NCBI GenBank assembly: GCA_045659265.1
Contig: JAZOWO010000073.1
Location: forward strand, 1-7,164
Reading direction: 5' to 3'
DNA length: 7,164 nucleotides
From: UMGS1649 sp045659265
Lineage (GTDB): Bacteria > Bacillota > Clostridia > TANB77 > CAG-465
In this document: piece by piece, positions 1 through 4,554 of the stretch
How the letters are laid out: each line of letters starts with the position of its first letter
How positions within the stretch are numbered: position 1 is the first letter of the stretch
Program-made: the position numbers and the translations under genes
The notes under the pieces: model-generated
Databases searched by the model: none
What the model was told of the DNA's origin: nothing
What the model saw: only the letters and a program-made list of their open reading frames with translations

Positions 1-1
1 A

Positions 2-418
2 ATGCAAGTTAAAAATAACTATGATATTAATTGGGACTATGAAGGTGTACAAGGTACAGGTATATACAATGGGGATATTGGATATATAGAAACAATTAAT
101 ACAAAAGATGAATATTTAATTGTAGACTTTGATGGAAAGAAAACAAGATATGACTTTGATGAACTTGACCAGTTAGAGCATGCATATGCAGTAACTGTAC
201 ATAAGAGTCAAGGAAGCGAATTTGATGCAGTTATAATTCCAGTATATGTTTGCTTTGAAAAACTGTTCAACCGTAATTTGATATATACTGCTATGACTAG
301 AGCAAAAAGACTTTTAATATTTATTGGAAGACGCTCTGTTATAGACTATATGATAGATAATACTAATGAAAAGGCTAGAACAACTGGCTTAAAATACAAA
401 ATCGAGATTTTAATGTAG
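2..418 (+). CDS. recD2: RecD2-like ATP-dependent DNA helicase, C-terminal part (5' end outside window)
   Basis: This is the last 138 codons of an SF1B helicase of the RecD2 (RecD/TraA) family, a 5'-3' DNA helicase linked to DNA repair and recombination in bacteria lacking RecBCD. Counting from the first visible Met, residues 18-50 (GTGIYNGDIGYIE onward) match the SH3-like 2B region. Residues 64-75 (VTVHKSQGSEFD) are the helicase motif V region, and residues 90-109 (NRNLIYTAMTRAKRLLIFIG) are motif VI with the conserved Arg at 100. The reading frame is open to the window edge and the first Met lies in the usual MQxKNNYD context inside the protein, so it is not the true start. The N-terminal domain and Walker motifs lie upstream. 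The stop is 12 bases before the KAP gene, so the two are probably co-transcribed. A plasmid TraA-type relative is possible but less likely. Confidence 0.86.
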   Translation: MQVKNNYDINWDYEGVQGTGIYNGDIGYIETINTKDEYLIVDFDGKKTRYDFDELDQLEHAYAVTVHKSQGSEFDAVIIPVYVCFEKLFNRNLIYTAMTRAKRLLIFIGRRSVIDYMIDNTNEKARTTGLKYKIEILM

Positions 419-430
419 TAGGGGGTATTT

Positions 431-2392
431 ATGAAAGAGTTAGTAGAAAGTATTGAAAATTATATAAGAAAACCATATACAGATTACGCTGTTATGATAA
501 ATGGTGAATGGGGTAGTGGTAAAACACACTTTTGGAACCATAAATTAAGACAAAGAATAGAAAATATAGCAAACATTGAAGGGAAGAGATATAAAACTAT
601 ATACATCTCGTTATATGGTATAAACAGCATTGAAGAAATAAGTAAAAAGATATTCTTAGAAACAAATCCAATGATATCTAAATCGCTTAAAAAGTTCGTT
701 GAAGATTCTGATGGTAACGTAATACCTGAGTATGTTAAAACAGGTATAGATATAGCTAACCTATATGGCGCTATGAATACAAATACGCAAATGGACTTTG
801 CTAAAGCTTTCTCAACAGATGATAAAGTTTTATGTTTTGATGATCTTGAAAGAGCGAACATAGATATTATAGATATATTAGGTTATATAAATAATTTCGT
901 TGAGCATGATGGAATTAAAACAATACTTATCTGTAATGAAAAAGAACTAGCAACTAAGTTTAAGAACAATAATATAGAAATGAAGACATTAATAGCAACC
1001 ATGCTTCTAAAGGAAGAAGGAGCTATTAATAATGAAGATAAATTAGAACCATTTGTAAACAAACTAGATTCTAAAATTAAAAGTATTTTTGATAGAACAA
1101 ATGCTTACGAAAGAATTAAAGAAAAGCTAATTGGTGAATGTTTCGAATACATGCCAGAATATACATATATATTAAATGGTATGATAATGAAATATGAATA
1201 TGATTTATCTTTATCTAAATTCTTAAAAGAAGAAATTTCAACAATAATATCTACATTTAATAAAACAAATACTAAAAATCTTAGAGTATTAAAGCATGCA
1301 TTAAACGATTTTGAAAGAATATTTACTGCAGTAAAGAATGCATATCCAGAGACTCCAAGGGAGACATTAAGAACATTACTTATGTTTACGATAGCTGTAT
1401 CATTTGAAATAAAAGTTGGTAGTGAAGTAAAACAAATATTTACAGATGTTGAATCAAATGAAGAGTATCATTCATACATATATACTTCAAGTTTAATGAA
1501 CGACCAAAAAGGGTACTATCTTCGCGAATTCGATACAAGATATTTCTTAAATGCTAAAGAGGAATATAGGTTCTTTAAATTTGTAGAAATATATGTAAGA
1601 AAAAGAATATTTGATGAAAAAATATTTAATGCAAACATGAAAGAAATGTTAAATCAAAAAGCAGATAAGCGTTCTGATCCAAACTATATGAAACTTTTAA
1701 CAGGCGCATATTGGAAACTTTCAGATTTTGATTTCAGTATTTTAAGAGAACAAGTATTATATGATATTAAAGAGGGAAATGTACCTTCTAAAGACTATGT
1801 TAAAGTGTTTGCAGTATATAAATATCTAAATGATATGCAAATAATAACTGTAGATATGAATGATATAAAAGCTAAGTTTACTACTGGATACAAATTATCT
1901 TTAACTAACGAAGCAAGATATAAAATAGATTTAGATTCTGTAAGTATTGATGTAGATGCAGAAGATGAACTTGTTAAAGAATATGCAGAAGAATGTAGTA
2001 AAGCTAAAGATGTAATTTATGATGAATGCGTTCGTGAAAAAGTGGGATATTTATTTAAGAACCTTGTAGATAATATAGATGAATTCTATAAGCAAATGAT
2101 AGGACCATATTCAACAATACCTGTATTTGCTAAATATGAAATGTCTGTGCTATATGATAGATTAAGAGATGTTAAGAATAATGATTTATATAACATTATA
2201 AGTATTATGACTTCAAGATATGACGGTAAAGAAGAACTTCTAAAGCATGATGCAGCAAATCTTAAAAAGTTATCTGAAATAATAGATGAAAAAGCAGATA
2301 CATTTGGTTCAACAATTAAGAGAGCTTTAATTAAGAACTTAAGTGCAGAAATTAAGAAAATATTAAAGAAAATAGAAAATGTTGAAGAATAA
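431..2392 (+). CDS. KAP-type P-loop NTPase with unrecognised C-terminal half
   Basis: The protein has 653 residues. The N-terminal part fits the KAP family of P-loop NTPases (STAND/AAA+ related). Walker A is GEWGSGKT at 25-32, the strand KTIYISLYGI follows at 55-64, and Walker B is KVLCFDDLER at 132-141 with the double Asp typical of KAP proteins. A sensor-2-like NLRVLKHAL lies at 283-291 (Arg285). Many KAP proteins carry transmembrane helices inserted in the NTPase domain; I see none here, so it is probably cytosolic. Residues about 300-653 are charged, mostly helical in character, and match nothing I know; no nuclease, TIR or protease motif is visible. The start has a good site (GGGGGT at 421-426). 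It probably shares a transcript with the upstream helicase gene and ends at a strong terminator. KAP members include the phage-exclusion protein PifA, so a defence role is possible, but nothing here proves it. Confidence 0.8.
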   Translation: MKELVESIENYIRKPYTDYAVMINGEWGSGKTHFWNHKLRQRIENIANIEGKRYKTIYISLYGINSIEEISKKIFLETNPMISKSLKKFVEDSDGNVIPEYVKTGIDIANLYGAMNTNTQMDFAKAFSTDDKVLCFDDLERANIDIIDILGYINNFVEHDGIKTILICNEKELATKFKNNNIEMKTLIATMLLKEEGAINNEDKLEPFVNKLDSKIKSIFDRTNAYERIKEKLIGECFEYMPEYTYILNGMIMKYEYDLSLSKFLKEEISTIISTFNKTNTKNLRVLKHALNDFERIFTAVKNAYPETPRETLRTLLMFTIAVSFEIKVGSEVKQIFTDVESNEEYHSYIYTSSLMNDQKGYYLREFDTRYFLNAKEEYRFFKFVEIYVRKRIFDEKIFNANMKEMLNQKADKRSDPNYMKLLTGAYWKLSDFDFSILREQVLYDIKEGNVPSKDYVKVFAVYKYLNDMQIITVDMNDIKAKFTTGYKLSLTNEARYKIDLDSVSIDVDAEDELVKEYAEECSKAKDVIYDECVREKVGYLFKNLVDNIDEFYKQMIGPYSTIPVFAKYEMSVLYDRLRDVKNNDLYNIISIMTSRYDGKEELLKHDAANLKKLSEIIDEKADTFGSTIKRALIKNLSAEIKKILKKIENVEE

Positions 2393-2395
2393 TAT

Positions 2396-2427
2396 AAAAA
2401 AGGAACTAGGAAACTAGTTTCTTTTTT
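2396..2427 (+). terminator. Intrinsic terminator after the KAP gene
   Basis: Four bases after the KAP stop codon, A6-GGAACTAG (2396-2409) pairs through a GAAA tetraloop (2410-2413) with CTAGTTTC-T6 (2414-2427). The pairing is continuous apart from one G-U wobble (2403 with 2420). The A and T runs make it symmetrical, so it could also act on the other strand. It separates the helicase-KAP unit from the pilin-like gene. Confidence 0.88.
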
Positions 2428-2435
2428 GTTTTGTA

Positions 2436-2464
2436 TTGAACAAAAGTAAAATATGTAATAGTAT
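2436..2464 (+). promoter_or_regulatory. Candidate promoter of the first pilin-like gene
   Basis: TTGAAC (2436-2441) is followed after 17 bases by TAGTAT (2459-2464), preceded by ATGTAA. The match to the sigma-A -10 is only moderate. However, the same layout, TTGAA[AC]-N11-ATGTAATAG[GT]AT, occurs upstream of the second pilin-like gene at 7075-7103, which supports it. The implied transcript start near 2471 leaves a leader of about 16 bases holding the AAAGGTGA ribosome binding site (2473-2480). Confidence 0.5.
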
Positions 2465-2486
2465 ATATATAGAAAGGTGAGAACAT

Positions 2487-3458
2487 ATGAAAAACAAAAA
2501 AGGAATAAGTCTAATAGTATTAAGTATAACAATACTTGTAATGGCAATCTTAGCAGCAACAGCAATAATTGCATTAGAAGATAGTGGAATAATTAAAAGA
2601 TCTAGGGATACGGTTGCTAGTAATAATTATGCGGATGAGTATACAAGATTAGTAGTGATTAAAAACGGAATACTTACAGACAATTTAGGAACAATAACAG
2701 TAGAAGAATATATTACTGAATTACAAAATAAAGGGGTAATAGAAACATCGAGAATCAATAACGCAGATGGAAGTATCACAGTAACTACCAAAACAGGTTT
2801 TGATATAACATTATCACAAAATAGCTTTAGCGATTTGAGCATAGTTATAGATGGATATACACCACCGACAGTGGCAAATGGTGGTAATGGCAGTAATACT
2901 GGTAATAATGGTAATAACCAAAATGGTTTTCCAGCTGAAGGTGAAAGAGTTTTAGATGGATTTAAAATAGTTATGGATGAATATTTCTGGGGTGAAACTG
3001 TTCAAATAGAGGATTCTAATAAATATAATGCTGAAAATCCAATGCAACCACTATATGATGGTATGGAAAATTTTGAATATGATAAAAATATGACATGGAG
3101 ACAATGGGTGAATTCATCATATAATACAAAGGGGTATAAAATACTAAGTGCAGTAGGAATGTCTGATGGGTTTTCAGGAGAAGCTATAGTAACAAGCGAT
3201 TCTACTACTACTAGGGGTTATCAAATACATGTAACAAATTTAGTTGTATTATATATGGATGCTGCCTGTACACAATTAGCTACAGATGAGGAGAATTCAT
3301 ATTATCATGGCAAGATATGTACAAATCCAAGAGGGTTATTTAATCTAGATGAAAAAATTGAGGATACTCTTAATTCAATGATTGTAACAGTATCGCCTTT
3401 TTATGGCAAGTATGAAAAATGTATACCATTCTTTGTAATGGGATATTATGAAGATTAA
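2487..3458 (+). CDS. Type IV pilin-like protein with Gly/Asn linker and distinct C-terminal domain
   Basis: The protein has 323 residues and starts with a short positive leader and a class III (prepilin peptidase) signal: MKNKKG, then ISLIVLSITILVMAILAATA. Cleavage is expected after Gly6, followed by a hydrophobic helix to about residue 30. Position +5 of the mature chain is Val (residue 11), not the Glu that most pilins use for assembly. Residues 31-125 form a small pilin-like head, 131-147 a Gly/Asn linker, and 150-323 a separate domain with MTWRQWVNSSYN at 202-213. I believe I have seen that motif in other secreted Clostridia proteins. Cysteines lie at 261, 278 and 312. The start is fixed by AAAGGTGA six bases upstream. 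It sits alone between a terminator and the next promoter. Product and location (membrane, then surface or secreted after cleavage) are inferred; no pilus assembly genes are in the window. Confidence 0.8.
   Translation: MKNKKGISLIVLSITILVMAILAATAIIALEDSGIIKRSRDTVASNNYADEYTRLVVIKNGILTDNLGTITVEEYITELQNKGVIETSRINNADGSITVTTKTGFDITLSQNSFSDLSIVIDGYTPPTVANGGNGSNTGNNGNNQNGFPAEGERVLDGFKIVMDEYFWGETVQIEDSNKYNAENPMQPLYDGMENFEYDKNMTWRQWVNSSYNTKGYKILSAVGMSDGFSGEAIVTSDSTTTRGYQIHVTNLVVLYMDAACTQLATDEENSYYHGKICTNPRGLFNLDEKIEDTLNSMIVTVSPFYGKYEKCIPFFVMGYYED
2877..2927 (+). repeat. Low-complexity GGTAAT-rich stretch encoding the Gly/Asn linker
   Basis: Within the pilin-like gene, 17 codons (residues 131-147) encode almost only Gly and Asn, with GGTAAT recurring. 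It reads as a flexible linker between the pilin head and the C-terminal domain. Such short repeats can change in length between strains. Confidence 0.6.
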
Positions 3459-3502
3459 TAATATAAAATAAGCTCTACTTTTGTCGATTGGTGACATAAT
3501 AT

Positions 3503-3531
3503 TTGCATTTTGGAATATATTATGGTATAAT
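3503..3531 (+). promoter_or_regulatory. Strong sigma-A promoter with extended -10, for the WG-repeat-like gene
   Basis: TTGCAT (3503-3508), a 17-base spacer and TATAAT (3526-3531) preceded by TGG (3523-3525) form an extended -10 promoter with a perfect -10. It is the best promoter in the window. Transcription would start near 3538, giving a leader of about 36 bases with AAAGGGG (3560-3566) as the ribosome binding site. No clear terminator separates it from the pilin-like gene upstream, so read-through could add to expression. Confidence 0.8.
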
Positions 3532-3573
3532 ACATAAGCTGTTAAAATAAAATCTATAGAAAGGGGCATTAAT

Positions 3574-3864
3574 ATGACCACGTGTACAGCTAACCAATTG
3601 GAAGCCAAAAGAGAGACGGTTGTGTTCCGCAATATGGTGGACGCACGCTTAGTAAAGTATGACGAAATTCATGAACTGCAAGATGGTTACTTCAAAGTTT
3701 TGAAGAAGGGATCGTGGGGCGTAATTACATCCGACGGAGAAGAAGTTTTCCCTTGTACGGCATCTACAATATATTATGTAGAAAACGGCCGTGTTATCTG
3801 CGGAATGGATGACGACGTCTACTCAATTGAGCTTAAGAAAGCTAAAAAGGATTCGGTGAGATGA
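3574..3864 (+). CDS. Small WG-repeat-like protein of unknown function
   Basis: The product is 96 residues, soluble, without signal peptide or membrane segment. Residues 39-61, with the core KKGSWGVITSDGEEVFP at 44-60, look like a single WG repeat (a short beta-hairpin unit, W48-G49 followed by a DG turn). The following strand-like segments (66-86) may be a second, degraded unit. Cysteines are at 4, 61 and 76. I do not recognise the N-terminal 38 residues. Coding potential is well supported by a strong promoter, a good ribosome binding site seven bases upstream of ATG, and a terminator at the stop. Base composition is odd: by hand count 125 of 291 bases are G or C (43%), against roughly 25-30% in sampled stretches of neighbouring genes, with codons such as CGC, ACG, GAC and GGC. 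This suggests acquisition from elsewhere or unusual codon selection. Function is unknown. Confidence 0.72.
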   Translation: MTTCTANQLEAKRETVVFRNMVDARLVKYDEIHELQDGYFKVLKKGSWGVITSDGEEVFPCTASTIYYVENGRVICGMDDDVYSIELKKAKKDSVR

Positions 3865-3877
3865 CCGGATCTTTTTT
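3844..3877 (+). terminator. Intrinsic terminator overlapping the end of the WG-like gene
   Basis: AAAAAG-GATTCGGT (3844-3857) pairs with ACCGGATC-TTTTTT (3864-3877) around the loop GAGATG (3858-3863), with two wobble pairs (3853-3868 and 3849-3872). The last six codons of the upstream gene form the 5' arm and part of the loop. The TGA stop (3862-3864) spans the end of the loop and the first base of the 3' arm. Confidence 0.83.
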
Positions 3878-3966
3878 CTTTTTATGTATAAAAAATATAT
3901 TTGTGAAAATAATATAAATATATGTATATAAAGTTAATGTACTTGCATAAGGAGGAATAAAAATAT
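3878..3966 (+). promoter_or_regulatory. AT-rich leader of spoVT with weak promoter candidates and strong ribosome binding site
   Basis: AAGGAGG (3949-3955) lies 11 bases before the spoVT start and is the only firm signal. Two promoter candidates are visible. One is TGTATA (3885-3890) with AATAATA (3908-3914) 17 bases on, which resembles the forespore sigma-G pattern TGMATA / CATAYTA at most positions. The other is TTGTGA (3901-3906) with TATATA (3925-3930), an indifferent sigma-A match. In Bacillus spoVT is read by sigma G, which favours the first by analogy only; the region is so AT-rich that chance matches are expected. Confidence 0.3.
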
Positions 3967-4503
3967 ATGAAATCTACTGGTATGATAAGAAAGATAGATG
4001 ATTTAGGAAGGATAGTAATACCTAAAGAAATACGTAAAACATTAAAAATAAGAGAAGGAGAAACGCTTGAAATATATATTGAGGGAGATAGGATAATACT
4101 AAGTAGATATGCTCCATTAGGCGATTTTATAGAAGATATAGTAGCATTAAGTGAAAGCGTTTCTAATAATACAGATTCTAATATTTGTATAACAGATACA
4201 AAGCAAGTATTAATTGCTACTGGATATCTAGAAAAAGAATATTTGTATAAAGATATAACTAAAGAATTGTTAGAAAAGATGGATGAAAGAATGTTGTGGC
4301 AAAACAAAGGTGAGAATAGGGTTAGAATTATAGAAAACGATGAAGTATTAAAGAATTGTAATCAAGTTATTATGCCAATAATATATGAAGGAAGCGTGCT
4401 TGGTTCGGTTATACTTTTAACTAATGATACAAACAAAAAAATAACAGAAACGGAATTAAGATTAGTTAAAGTAATGTCAGATTATTTGGCAGCTAGAATG
4501 TAA
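3967..4503 (+). CDS. spoVT: Stage V sporulation protein T, AbrB-family transcriptional regulator
   Basis: At 178 residues this equals the length of Bacillus subtilis SpoVT. Residues 1-46 are the swapped-hairpin AbrB DNA-binding domain, opening MKSTGMIRKIDDLGRIVIPK and continuing with EIRKTLKIREGETLEI, almost the SpoVT signature. Residues about 52-178 form the GAF-like regulatory domain, ending in the expected helix (ETELRLVKVMSDYLAARM). In Bacillus SpoVT acts as a tetramer in the forespore, adjusting sigma-G dependent genes and so spore coat, resistance and germination properties; the effector of the GAF domain is not settled. The gene is monocistronic here, between the WG-like gene's terminator and its own. 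It implies that the host makes endospores. The only real alternative is another AbrB/SpoVT paralogue, made unlikely by the full-length match in both domains. Confidence 0.92.
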   Translation: MKSTGMIRKIDDLGRIVIPKEIRKTLKIREGETLEIYIEGDRIILSRYAPLGDFIEDIVALSESVSNNTDSNICITDTKQVLIATGYLEKEYLYKDITKELLEKMDERMLWQNKGENRVRIIENDEVLKNCNQVIMPIIYEGSVLGSVILLTNDTNKKITETELRLVKVMSDYLAARM

Positions 4504-4504
4504 A

Positions 4505-4542
4505 AAAAGAAGTGGAAACAATATATAGTTTCCGCTTCTTTT
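4505..4542. terminator. Bidirectional intrinsic terminator between spoVT and the Lon-related gene
   Basis: A 15-pair stem joins 4505-4519 (AAAAGAAGTGGAAAC) to 4528-4542 (GTTTCCGCTTCTTTT) with a single T-G wobble (4513-4534) and an 8-base AT loop. It begins one base after the spoVT stop and lies 12 bases past the Lon-related stop. Read on the - strand it ends in seven Ts, so it should serve both convergent genes, and perhaps better the Lon-related one. Confidence 0.9.
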
Positions 4543-4554
4543 AATTAGTATATA

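Noticed and set aside
484..861. 125-codon reading frame on the - strand
   Set aside because: It lies wholly inside the well-supported KAP gene, opposite its Walker A and B coding region, and has no supporting domain.
2086..2574. 162-codon Leu/Phe/Tyr-rich reading frame on the - strand, resembling a membrane protein
   Set aside because: It crosses the end of the KAP gene, its terminator and the start of the pilin-like gene. Its hydrophobicity comes from reading A-rich coding sequence in reverse.
2627..2842. 71-codon reading frame on the - strand
   Set aside because: Antisense shadow of the pilin-like gene with no independent support.
3482..3495. Short inverted repeat TGTC-N6-7-GACA between the pilin-like gene and the WG-like promoter, considered as operator or terminator
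   Set aside because: Only four pairs and no T run; expected by chance at this length. The pilin-like gene therefore has no clear terminator.
3375..3632. 85-codon reading frame on the - strand
   Set aside because: It spans the pilin-like 3' end, the strong + strand promoter and the start of the WG-like gene; no domain is visible.
3882..4307. 141-codon reading frame on the - strand
   Set aside because: Antisense shadow of spoVT, whose protein sequence is clearly recognisable on the + strand.
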